Positions 28,294-36,188 of a stretch of 64,000 bases of DNA are shown here, piece after piece. The position numbers and the translations under genes are program-made. Source of the DNA: Chitinophagales bacterium. Its GTDB lineage: Bacteria; Bacteroidota; Bacteroidia; Chitinophagales; Saprospiraceae. Location of the stretch: the NCBI GenBank assembly GCA_022360175.1, contig JAKSDI010000164.1:1-64000 (forward strand). Reading direction: 5' to 3'. The notes beneath the pieces were generated by a model. The model was given only the letters and a program-made list of their open reading frames with translations, made no database searches and was not told the DNA's origin. Every line of letters starts with the position of its first letter. The stretch's first letter is position 1.

Positions 28294-30543
28294 CTAGGCT
28301 TTTACAAATGGGTATCTGAAATGAAATAACAACCATTTGTTTTTTCTAAATACCGTATTGATAGCGCGTAGATCTTCTGGCTTGATATTTGCGATTTTCT
28401 CTTCATTGAGGTCAACAACAGGGAGTTGTCGATTTTTAAAATTATGAGCTGCAAATTCTTGCTTATAATGTATGGCTGTTACTTCTGGTAATATCCTTTG
28501 TATTTTATGAACCAGGCTATCGGGATTATTGACCATTTCTTCGTAGGAAATAGTTACTGCATTTCTTAATTCATTGCTGTTTTTCCATTGATGGTAAAGA
28601 CAAAATATGGCAAACTCTGCGGCTCTGGTAGCAGTGATTGAATGCCTTCTGAGTAAGCTTTCGCAATGAGCATATGGATTGCGGTGCAGAATCACAAAAT
28701 AGATAGGGTGGAAATGTTTTATGATGGACCTGGTTCGTATCATGTTGGGAGGGCTTTTTTCTAGCAAAACAGGTTTGGAAGCATCCCAGTGTTGCATCCA
28801 TATATGTTTGATGAAAGCCCAATCGTAATCAACATGGTGGAGCCACCTGTTTTCTAAGAACATAATATCACCTACTATAGGTAAAGTTTGTCCTTCTCTG
28901 GTCCCATCAGTATTATTAGGAGATACATTAGGAGAAGTAGAAATGATTTCATGTAGTAAGGTAGAACCACTGTATGGAGGAGCCAGGATGAAAAGGAATT
29001 TATTATTATTTGCTCCTTCTGTTGCCATTGACTGGGCAGCTTTGCTCAAATGCTTATAGTATTCTCTATAAAAAGGCAGATCATTTTTAGTGATATACTT
29101 TTCTGGAGCTGTTGCCTTCCAGTTGTGCTGATTCTTAATTTGCCGATGAGCATGAGAGAAAATATTCCTCCATGTATTACCCGTATGACGCAGGCAAAGA
29201 AAATCTCCCTCATTGTCTACAATATGATATTTATATCTCTTTGCCAGGGCTCTTTTCAGGAAAGCATATTCCTCTGCAAAACTGGAGTCGGGATATCTAC
29301 AGCCTCTTTCCCAAAGTGCTTTCCAGTATGCCAAAGTACTGGTATGCCCTCCATTCAGTGTCGGAAATGCAAAACGCCTCTGTAAATGTTCATTGCACTC
29401 CCAGACACAAAAATGCCTTACATCAAAGAAACCGAGGTTAAATAAAGAGCAAATGTGTGCTTTGTGTTGAATTAATGCCATCACCTGCTTCCGAATCCGA
29501 TGGATACTGTAAAAGTCATCATCATCCCATTGAATAATAATATCTCCTTTAGCCCATTGGCACCCCATATTGCGTTTAGACCCTATGGATGTTTTTCTGC
29601 CAATATGATAGTACCGGATACGCGAGTCATCGGGCAATCGATCATATTCTGCGTGGCTATCATCTATGATGATTAATTCTTTATTGGGGTATGTCTGATT
29701 TTGAAAATATTGGATACTTTTCCAGACAAAATAGTGCCGGTTGAAGGTAGGCATGACGCAACTCACCATCGGCCATGAAGTTTTCTTAGAGGCTTTTACC
29801 TGCTCTTTGAGTTGTTCTTCCTCAGGCTGTTCTTCTTTTGGTGTTTCCATTTTTTGACCCGTCCCTGGATTAACTTTTTTCAGGGCAGCCTTATCCATAA
29901 AAAAGAAACTTCCTACTCCGTAACGAATATGATTAGCATCCAAATATTCATACCCTAAATTTTGTAAAAATTGTACCGTTTCGTTACCGGCAATTTTAGT
30001 GCGGTCTTTAATTTGTAGCTCTACGACGATGACGGTGGGTCTGTATTTTTCCCAATTATTGGATAGCAGGACTTTATGATCAAGGCCTTCTACATCAACT
30101 GTGAGCAAGTCAATGGAAGTATTATCTGGTAAGTACCTATCCAGGACTTCTTCAAGCGTGAAAGTCTGAATTTTGGCCTGACTACTTACCTTATCCAACA
30201 TGTGCGTCTCCTTTAGCATATCTAGTGAGAAGCTATTGCAACCAGGCATGCTGTCAATTTGGTAATAAGTCAATGTTTCTTTGGTGTCAGAAATAGCTAA
30301 TTCCAGATTAATATCCTTCGGCCTTTGTTCGTTGAAAAGTGCCATACTTCCTGGCCGGGCATCAATATTGATACCACTCCAGCCTTTCTGATAAAACAAG
30401 AAGGTATTAGAGAGTTGAACAGGGTGAAACGCTCCTACATCAACAAAAAAGCCAGTTGACTCCAGTTTTAAAACATTATAAAATAGATAGTGAAGGTATC
30501 TATCTTCACTATGCTGGGCATAGGATAAAGTTGATTGTTCCAT
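28294..30543 (-). CDS. FkbM methyltransferase / GT2 glycosyltransferase / sulfotransferase fusion
   Basis: A 749-residue three-enzyme protein. Residues 7-205 are a FkbM-type SAM methyltransferase (SYAQHSEDRYL, FVDVGAFHP, LLTVDVEGLDH). After an acidic linker (230-252), residues 256-480 are a family 2 glycosyltransferase (VSCVMPTFNRH, ELIIIDD, GSKRNMGCQWAKGD, the metal-binding WDDDDF at 339-344). Residues 514-745 are a sulfotransferase-like domain with the PAPS 5' loop FILAPPYSGSTLLHEI and a 3' motif VILHRNPYAHCESLLRRHS. No membrane segment is present, so it should act in the cytoplasm on a glycan, lipid or protein acceptor. Each domain is common in surface-polysaccharide loci, but this fusion is unusual. 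It is 30 bases behind the zinc-knuckle gene and so may belong to the DUF2589 run. Confidence 0.85.
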   Translation of the reverse strand: MEQSTLSYAQHSEDRYLHYLFYNVLKLESTGFFVDVGAFHPVQLSNTFLFYQKGWSGINIDARPGSMALFNEQRPKDINLELAISDTKETLTYYQIDSMPGCNSFSLDMLKETHMLDKVSSQAKIQTFTLEEVLDRYLPDNTSIDLLTVDVEGLDHKVLLSNNWEKYRPTVIVVELQIKDRTKIAGNETVQFLQNLGYEYLDANHIRYGVGSFFFMDKAALKKVNPGTGQKMETPKEEQPEEEQLKEQVKASKKTSWPMVSCVMPTFNRHYFVWKSIQYFQNQTYPNKELIIIDDSHAEYDRLPDDSRIRYYHIGRKTSIGSKRNMGCQWAKGDIIIQWDDDDFYSIHRIRKQVMALIQHKAHICSLFNLGFFDVRHFCVWECNEHLQRRFAFPTLNGGHTSTLAYWKALWERGCRYPDSSFAEEYAFLKRALAKRYKYHIVDNEGDFLCLRHTGNTWRNIFSHAHRQIKNQHNWKATAPEKYITKNDLPFYREYYKHLSKAAQSMATEGANNNKFLFILAPPYSGSTLLHEIISTSPNVSPNNTDGTREGQTLPIVGDIMFLENRWLHHVDYDWAFIKHIWMQHWDASKPVLLEKSPPNMIRTRSIIKHFHPIYFVILHRNPYAHCESLLRRHSITATRAAEFAIFCLYHQWKNSNELRNAVTISYEEMVNNPDSLVHKIQRILPEVTAIHYKQEFAAHNFKNRQLPVVDLNEEKIANIKPEDLRAINTVFRKNKWLLFHFRYPFVKA

Positions 30544-30573
30544 AGGAGGTGGTATATGATGGCCTCTTAATGC

Positions 30574-30837
30574 TTACTTAGGTGGTTTTTGACTGTTGAC
30601 TTTGCTTTGTAGCTTATCAAGTTCCTGTTGTACCTTACCCATGATTTTCATGGCTTTCTGGTTTTCTTCCAGATTCATATCCATTTCCATCACAAAACCA
30701 CAATATCTGCAACTAGCGCTTCGAGTAGCAAGAATGGATACCAAAGATGCTGCAATTCTTTTGTTTTTATCGGGATCTTTCCCATCCGGATTACAGTTGG
30801 GACAGGGAATTCCCATACCAATACCTAGATTATTCAT
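30574..30837 (-). CDS. Small protein with paired CxxC zinc knuckles
   Basis: An 87-residue protein I do not recognise by family. It has CPNC at residues 12-15 and CRYC at 43-46, four cysteines that could bind one zinc, and a C-terminal amphipathic helix (QKAMKIMGKVQQELDKLQSK). It overlaps the end of the DUF2589-type gene by eight bases, which shows translational coupling. A nucleic-acid or protein-binding adaptor is plausible, but nothing in the sequence settles it. Confidence 0.75.
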   Translation of the reverse strand: MNNLGIGMGIPCPNCNPDGKDPDKNKRIAASLVSILATRSASCRYCGFVMEMDMNLEENQKAMKIMGKVQQELDKLQSKVNSQKPPK

Positions 30838-31468
30838 ATGTAGAAGTATTTTTATTTGAGGAAATAGTGATTGAATTTTTTATGATGTTTAGCATAGAAG
30901 ACCAACCAGCAGGTAAATCAGGCTCGTAAAAATGTAACTTGAAGCTAATCAGATCATTGGGATTACTATCATCATCATCCGGCACTGAAGCCGAAGCAGT
31001 TGGTGATGCCTTTGCCTTACTTTGCTCCAGGCTAATAGTAGCTTTGGGACGATTGGAGGAGAGGTTGGTGTTAAAACTGTTATCTTTTTCTTTTTCCTCT
31101 CTTTCTTTTTTGTCCTTTTCTTCATCAGAATGGAATAAGCCTGCAATACGGGCAGAAAACTGTACATCACATTCTTTAATTTGCAGTAATGGCAATGAGA
31201 TTAAAGACAGAATAGGAATAGATATTCTGGATTTTTCAACTTTACCCCCTGCTCCTTGCTTCCATATATTGAAGTGAATCATCCTCGGGTCTCCCCATTC
31301 TGTCCATTGGGACTTATCATCATTTTCAAAACCTAAATGTTTGACACATTCCAGCATCTTATAGGTAGCAGCTTCATTAGCATCAATGATAGATAGTGCA
31401 ATGGAAGACAAAAATTCGGATAGGCCATGCTGGTTGTACTGCCTTTCACTTTCGGGAGGAGTAGCCAT
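30830..31468 (-). CDS. DUF2589-family protein 1
   Basis: A 212-residue protein with the DUF2589 pattern: an N-terminal helix (LSEFLSSIALSIIDANEAATY), a beta segment ISIPILSLISLPLLQIKECD followed by VQFSARI, a charged low-complexity middle (EEKDKKEREEKEKD, then Ser/Ala/Asp) and a C-terminal ISFKLHFYEPDLPAGW with SSMLNIIKNSI. No signal peptide or membrane segment is convincing. Function of the family is unknown. The same layout recurs in the next gene upstream (31607-32344), so the two are paralogues. Confidence 0.75.
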   Translation of the reverse strand: MATPPESERQYNQHGLSEFLSSIALSIIDANEAATYKMLECVKHLGFENDDKSQWTEWGDPRMIHFNIWKQGAGGKVEKSRISIPILSLISLPLLQIKECDVQFSARIAGLFHSDEEKDKKEREEKEKDNSFNTNLSSNRPKATISLEQSKAKASPTASASVPDDDDSNPNDLISFKLHFYEPDLPAGWSSMLNIIKNSITISSNKNTSTYE

Positions 31469-31606
31469 ATTACATTAATTGATATACTGTATAATAGTAA
31501 ACTATTGATTGCCAGGTAGTAGGTGGTCAGCAATACTCATATAGTATTAGCTGGCATCAATAGTTATTCATGTAATAACTATTAATGCCAACCTCTTAAA
31601 TCAATA

Positions 31607-32344
31607 CTAATAATATTGATTGTCATTGTCTAGGCTGTGTACCAGTAGATTGAGTATTTTAGCCGTACCTTGCGGCATATCTTCACCAGATGCATGTACT
31701 TTGACATCCATATTGTATTCTACAGCATATTTTGATTTGGCAGTCGCCGTAGAACTCCTTTTACTGGAATATGCTCCATTAAAATTAGCATGCCAGAAAA
31801 GGAAATTTAAAGATCCTTGCCCGGATTCTGATGTTGTGTCAGAACTGGAATCGGTTTCTGAAAAGGAAGACGTTGCATTGATATCTGCTGTAAAGTTGAT
31901 GTACATTGAGTCAATGTTCAAATAAGGTATAGGAACAAGGACTAATAAAGGCACTTTTATCGTGACTTGCTGTCCATTTCTCGAAAAACCTAATGAAACA
32001 TACATTACCTGCTGTGGAGTACCACCTCCAAGGCCCTGAGCCCAGGTATTGGCATAACCACTGTATTCATAGCCAAACAAATCCTGTCCGTATAATACAG
32101 ATAGAATATAACGCAAAGAACTACCAGCAGCTAGTGCCTGTGCTTCAATCGCTGCTACGAGCGGATTAGCGATAATAGCTCTAAATGGAATATCTGCTAG
32201 TAACTGTGTAGCCGATAACTGATCACCACTATTGGCAGAGGGGACCGAAAAGCTTGAAAAAGGAGGAAATTGGGGCGGATCAAAAGAAGAACTCTGTAAG
32301 TCTTGTTCTTGTCCTTGGTCTTGATCATCTCTTTCCTTTGCCAT
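31607..32344 (-). CDS. DUF2589-family protein 2
   Basis: A 245-residue paralogue of the previous protein. It has a proline- and glutamine-rich N-terminus, a helix with FRAIIANPLVAAIEAQALAA, the family core VTIKVPLLVLVPIPYLNIDS followed by INFTADI, a Ser/Thr/Asp-rich variable middle and a C-terminal YNMDVKVHASGEDMPQGTAK with ILNLLVHSL. The two cores line up: IPLL.L..IP.L.I and the MP/LP-x-G...(I/L)LN end. It is 33 bases behind the acidic protein gene and 138 bases ahead of its paralogue. Function unknown. Confidence 0.75.
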   Translation of the reverse strand: MAKERDDQDQGQEQDLQSSSFDPPQFPPFSSFSVPSANSGDQLSATQLLADIPFRAIIANPLVAAIEAQALAAGSSLRYILSVLYGQDLFGYEYSGYANTWAQGLGGGTPQQVMYVSLGFSRNGQQVTIKVPLLVLVPIPYLNIDSMYINFTADINATSSFSETDSSSDTTSESGQGSLNFLFWHANFNGAYSSKRSSTATAKSKYAVEYNMDVKVHASGEDMPQGTAKILNLLVHSLDNDNQYY

Positions 32345-32377
32345 ATTGTTTAGGATTTAAAGGTGAATTAATTATTA

Positions 32378-33268
32378 TTATAAAAAGGCAATTTCTCCTG
32401 AGTCTTCTGCTGCACCAATCATATTATCTACCATAGCATCATCGCCAGCAGAACTAGCTTGATGAGCTAAATCATCTAATGTTGGCCCACTGGTAAATTC
32501 ATCAGTTGCAGCATGGAACAAACCTGTTAAGTCACTGGTACCTGCCATTCCATCTTCTGATGCCAGTGCAGAATCCGCTAAGTCATCACCATAAGTTCCA
32601 GATGCGCTATCGTAACCACTGCCATCCTCACTACTCTCAGCTTGGTATGCAGGCCCATTAGTGTCTTGAGCATATGTAAGTGCGGGTTCATAATAATCGG
32701 TTATATTGCCCCAAAGTTTGCCGGCCTCGCGAGGGTCATCAGCACTTGCTATTTGATCAAGAAATTGAGACAAGCCTGAACTGTGAGGGCTCATTCCTCT
32801 GGCCGTTTCGGCGAAATGAGTAATCACCGCAAATATTTGCTCATTTACATCAAGAGCATTAAACGATATGTTCCCTTCCATCCAATTCAGTAGAGATTGA
32901 GCAGCCGCCTGGCCACCGTCTTCTTCATCTGAAAAATTTTCAACAAGTTGACGATAAGAAGATGGAGCATCATTATCTCCTCTACCATAATATACAGCTG
33001 GTTCATAAGGTTGGTAACCAGGTGCGATCGTAAAGTCTCCATTAAGTTGTCCTGTAAAATCAGCTGCTAATTCCTGAGCAGCGCCTCGGGCTGTTCCTTC
33101 TTCCGGACGAGGAGCCAGAAAGCGCGTCCTTCCAAATGCAGATGTACGATTCTCAATTTCATCTATGATATTAGTTTCTGCTTGCTTACCAGATGCTATA
33201 GGGGATTGGAGAAAACGTACTTTTCTGGCCCACTGCTGTCCAAGGCTAATTAAAAATCCTGGTCCCAT
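32378..33268 (-). CDS. Acidic paralogous protein 1 of the DUF2589 cluster
   Basis: A 296-residue protein of no family I recognise. Its N-terminus is MGPGFLISLGQQWARKVR. The middle carries conserved stretches YEPAVYYGRGDNDAPSSY, QIFAVITHFAETARGMSP, SGLSQFLDQI and LWGNITDYYEPALTY. The last ~100 residues are rich in Asp, Ser, Gly, Ala and Tyr and end in short helical pieces (LASEDGMAGTSDLTGLFHAA). No signal peptide or membrane segment is seen. All conserved blocks recur in the same order in the protein encoded at 33519-34283. The conserved QIFAVITH core suggests a folded helical domain with an acidic tail. Confidence 0.75.
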   Translation of the reverse strand: MGPGFLISLGQQWARKVRFLQSPIASGKQAETNIIDEIENRTSAFGRTRFLAPRPEEGTARGAAQELAADFTGQLNGDFTIAPGYQPYEPAVYYGRGDNDAPSSYRQLVENFSDEEDGGQAAAQSLLNWMEGNISFNALDVNEQIFAVITHFAETARGMSPHSSGLSQFLDQIASADDPREAGKLWGNITDYYEPALTYAQDTNGPAYQAESSEDGSGYDSASGTYGDDLADSALASEDGMAGTSDLTGLFHAATDEFTSGPTLDDLAHQASSAGDDAMVDNMIGAAEDSGEIAFL

Positions 33269-33350
33269 GATTTGATAGGCTTATGAGGTGTTATAAAATA
33301 AAGTTATGGATTCATTTTCTCACAATTACTGTACGTTTAAAAGAGGATGT

Positions 33351-33515
33351 AAGTAAGAGAGCACATTTAATTAATCTTTTTATGGTGACCTCTTTTTCCC
33401 CATATCTGCGTTGCGTACTCGTATTAATAACTATGGCTATTACACTCCGCCGCGCCTTGATCTGCATAAAAAGCTACTCGACCAAAAAAGCAACCTAATT
33501 ATGCTCTCTTACTTA
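33351..33515. repeat. MITE-like element between the acidic paralogue genes
   Basis: A 165-bp segment with 13-bp perfect inverted ends AAGTAAGAGAGCA / TGCTCTCTTACTT. It fills nearly all of the 250-base gap between the two paralogues. Its left end is duplicated at 20801-20829. It has no coding potential; the inner part is richer in GC than its surroundings (ACACTCCGCCGCGCC). Confidence 0.6.
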
Positions 33516-33518
33516 ATT

Positions 33519-34283
33519 TTATAGTAAAGCGACTTCTGCCAGTGTTGCTAAATCGCCTCCAGCAACGGCACCTCCCAATTCTTCTTCTGCTGCATCCATA
33601 AGATCTGATAGCCCAGAAGTTCCATCTGCCGTTCCATCTTCCGATGCCAACCCAGAACCTGATGATTCCTCGCCATCGTATCCAGAAGAACTGCCATAAT
33701 CATCACTATAGCTGCCACTGTCATAATCACTTTCACTACTGCTGCTATCAGGTACAAAGTTCCGTGTGTCTTGATCATATTTAAGTGCTGGGGAGTAATG
33801 GCGAGTGATATTACGCCAGAGATATCTGGCTCTATTTCGGTTTGGAGCATTAATAATCTGGTCAAGAAATTGAGCCAAGCCTGAACCACGAGGAGCCATT
33901 CCTCTTCCTGTTTCGGCCAAATGAGTAATCACTGCAAATATTTGCTGATCTGCGGTAAGATTTTCAAAATCTATCTCTCCTTCCATCCAGCCAAGGATAG
34001 CCCGTGCATCTGCCTGCCCCCCATCTCCACTTCTGGCAAAGCTGCTTACTAAATTCTCATAAGAAGGTGGAGCATCATCATCTCCCATCCCATAATGTAC
34101 GAGTGGTTCATACCACCGCTTACCTGGTACTAGCGAAAAATTTTCATTAAGTTGATCTGTAATATGAGATGCTAATCGGAGAGCAACTCTTCGATTGGCT
34201 TCTCCTTCTGCGGCAGGTAGGGGTCTGATGCGTATATGGGCAAACCACATTTCCCCTAAGTTGATTAGGAATTCAGGTGTCAT
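33519..34283 (-). CDS. Acidic paralogous protein 2 of the DUF2589 cluster
   Basis: A 254-residue paralogue of the 32378-33268 protein. It shares FLINLGEMWFAHIR, YEPLVHYGMGDDDAPPSY, QIFAVITHLAETGRGMAP, SGLAQFLDQI and LWRNITRHYSPALKY, and a Ser/Asp/Tyr/Gly-rich tail (SESDYDSGSYSDDYGSSSG) with the LASEDGTADGTSGLSDLMDAA motif. It is the first gene of the minus-strand run. A small inverted-repeat region and AT-rich DNA lie upstream. Function unknown; the repeated tail motif LASEDG could be a docking or sorting signal, which is speculation. Confidence 0.75.
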   Translation of the reverse strand: MTPEFLINLGEMWFAHIRIRPLPAAEGEANRRVALRLASHITDQLNENFSLVPGKRWYEPLVHYGMGDDDAPPSYENLVSSFARSGDGGQADARAILGWMEGEIDFENLTADQQIFAVITHLAETGRGMAPRGSGLAQFLDQIINAPNRNRARYLWRNITRHYSPALKYDQDTRNFVPDSSSSESDYDSGSYSDDYGSSSGYDGEESSGSGLASEDGTADGTSGLSDLMDAAEEELGGAVAGGDLATLAEVALL

Positions 34284-34621
34284 AGAGTAATAGGTGGTTA
34301 AATGATGTTACATTTATTACAATAAATATACAAACCTCTTAAGGGGATGTATATTGAACTGTGCATAATCAGGGATAGCAACAATTCATTATAGCAGCAA
34401 TGTAAGTGGAATTATAAGGAATACAATCAACTAATTTTATTACTATAACATATGATTGCTTCCACAATATAATTAATAATATTAATATTTTATAATCATA
34501 TGTTTTATTTTATAGCAATAACTGAAGTATCTAGGTCAATTGATCGTAATCACAACGATTTTTTAACATAGGAATCTTACTTTTACTCAGATAAAATTTG
34601 CTTTTGATTCAAAATGAAATT
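34284..34621. promoter_or_regulatory. AT-rich divergent promoter region with an inverted repeat
   Basis: This 338-base gap separates the divergent acidic-protein and cupin genes. An 11-bp inverted repeat AACATATGATT (34447-34457) / AATCATATGTT (34494-34504) surrounds a nearly palindromic AT core with TAATAATATTA. It could be an operator or a cruciform. No small gene is seen. Confidence 0.4.
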
Positions 34622-34984
34622 ATGCTTAAAAAATCGCTTAAAGAATTAAGCAGTTTTTCTGCCGGAGATGATACCATTCTAAAAGAAGTACTGCATCCCA
34701 AAAATGATGGCATTAATATGGGCTTTAGCCTGGCCTATGCTCAGTTAGAACCAGCAACATCCTCTTTACCTCATATTCTACACCAAAGCTCAGAGACATA
34801 CATCATTCAGGAAGGACAGGGAATTGCTTTTATCGATGGAAAAGAAGTACCAATGAAAATAGGGGATACCTTATACATTCCTGCTGGAGCAGAACAATAC
34901 ATAAAAAATACAGGAGACGGTATGCTTAGTTTCTGGTGTGTGGTAATGCCTCCCTGGTCTGAAGAAGAAGAGGAAGTACTATAA
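34622..34984 (+). CDS. Cupin-domain protein
   Basis: A 120-residue single-domain beta-barrel protein. The first cupin motif is HILHQSSETYIIQEGQG with possible metal ligands His and Glu; the second is GDTLYIPAGAEQYIKNTG. The start at 34622 was chosen because the longer frame begins with TTG without added similarity. Cupins of this size bind a metal and act as small sugar-, amino-acid- or phenol-modifying enzymes or as sensors. It stands alone and is divergent from the DUF2589 cluster. The specific role is unknown. Confidence 0.85.
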   Translation: MLKKSLKELSSFSAGDDTILKEVLHPKNDGINMGFSLAYAQLEPATSSLPHILHQSSETYIIQEGQGIAFIDGKEVPMKIGDTLYIPAGAEQYIKNTGDGMLSFWCVVMPPWSEEEEEVL

Positions 34985-35185
34985 CTGACAAAATCACAAT
35001 GTTTAATTGTTGTATCTGTTTTGGCAAAAGAATAACTTGTATTGGAATAAATAACCGCGCTCTGATCTTTATCAATAATATCTAAAATAGAAGGCGGTTA
35101 GGATTAATATCATAGTTTCAATAGACAGGCTACTATTGCCCCTACTTATATGGTAGGAATCAGTAGGCTAAATAATCCGTACAAC

Positions 35186-36073
35186 ATGAGATACATTACT
35201 GCTCTACTATTTTTATCCTCAATGGCAACCACAATTCTTAGTGCACAACAGGAGTTTGCTCCTATAGGGGCTAAATGGTATGTCAATAGTGCTATTTCAG
35301 AGTTGGGAGCTGGAGGCTACCTGGAAGATTTTTATCTAATAGAAAGTACTGGAGATACTGTAATTGGAAATGTAATTTATCGACAAGTCGGTGATTATCT
35401 ACTTTATCAAGATGGAGAACAGGTCTCTTATCTCTTAAATGATACTTTACACCTTATCTATGATTTTGGTGTAGAAGTGGGAGATACAGTCGCTTTTGAT
35501 ATGTTAGGTTGTTATTATCCTTCTGATCAGGAATGGAAAACACTCACCTTTAAAGTAGTAGAAGTAACCCAGGAAGATGTGCAAGGGACTAGCTTGAAGA
35601 AAATACGATGCGAAGGTATAGAAGGATATCAGGATGAATACATTTATATGGAACGGGTCGGGGCACAAAGAGTTTTAATTGAGGACCATGTAGGTTGTGC
35701 ATTTATTGGAACATATATAGAAGAGTGGCTTCGCTGCTATGAGGATGAGGATATACTTTATAAAACACCTATCTTCATATTTCATGATGGGGAAGATTGT
35801 GATTATAGATATATTACTAGTACAGAGGAAAAACAAGAATTGATAACGCTTTCTATTCTTCCTAATCCCACTACTGATTACTGGCTACTAGACTGGGAGT
35901 ATTCCGAAAAAGCGCAACTACAACTATTAGACATACAGGGAAATCTAATAAGAACTCAAGCTATCTTGCCTGGACTACAGAAAATACCTGCACAGGATTT
36001 ACCTTCAGGCGTCTATTTGATGAAAGTAAAAGGAGATATCATATGGGGTAGTGTCAGGGTGGTGAAACAATAA
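35186..36073 (+). CDS. Secreted T9SS cargo protein, paralogue 1
   Basis: A 295-residue protein with a signal peptide (ITALLFLSSMATTILSAQ). I chose the start at 35186 because it sits directly before this peptide. The central ~190 residues (FAPIGAKWYVNSAI, YRQVGDYLLYQDGEQVSYLL, LIYDFGVEVGDTVAFDML) are a beta-rich domain found in many Bacteroidota secreted proteins of unknown function. The C-terminal ~75 residues are a type A sorting domain (LPNPTTDYWLLDWEYSE ... LPSGVYLMKVKGD). Its tail is nearly identical at the DNA level to that of the next gene. Confidence 0.85.
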   Translation: MRYITALLFLSSMATTILSAQQEFAPIGAKWYVNSAISELGAGGYLEDFYLIESTGDTVIGNVIYRQVGDYLLYQDGEQVSYLLNDTLHLIYDFGVEVGDTVAFDMLGCYYPSDQEWKTLTFKVVEVTQEDVQGTSLKKIRCEGIEGYQDEYIYMERVGAQRVLIEDHVGCAFIGTYIEEWLRCYEDEDILYKTPIFIFHDGEDCDYRYITSTEEKQELITLSILPNPTTDYWLLDWEYSEKAQLQLLDIQGNLIRTQAILPGLQKIPAQDLPSGVYLMKVKGDIIWGSVRVVKQ

Positions 36074-36101
36074 TGTATAAGTTTCTTCTGATGGTCTTCC
36101 T

Positions 36102-36123
36102 GTCGTGGTGGCTTCAGCCGCCG
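36102..36123 (-). repeat. REP-like palindrome, inverted copy
   Basis: On the minus strand this reads CGGCGGCTGAAGCCACCACG, a variant of CGGCGGCTAAAGCCACCGCG found at 61854 and 63324. It lies between the two T9SS cargo genes. Confidence 0.55.
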
Positions 36124-36188
36124 CTTCATTTAAATATACCGCAGTAGTATTTGATTATGTTTCACTTAACAAGATCAAAAATATCATT

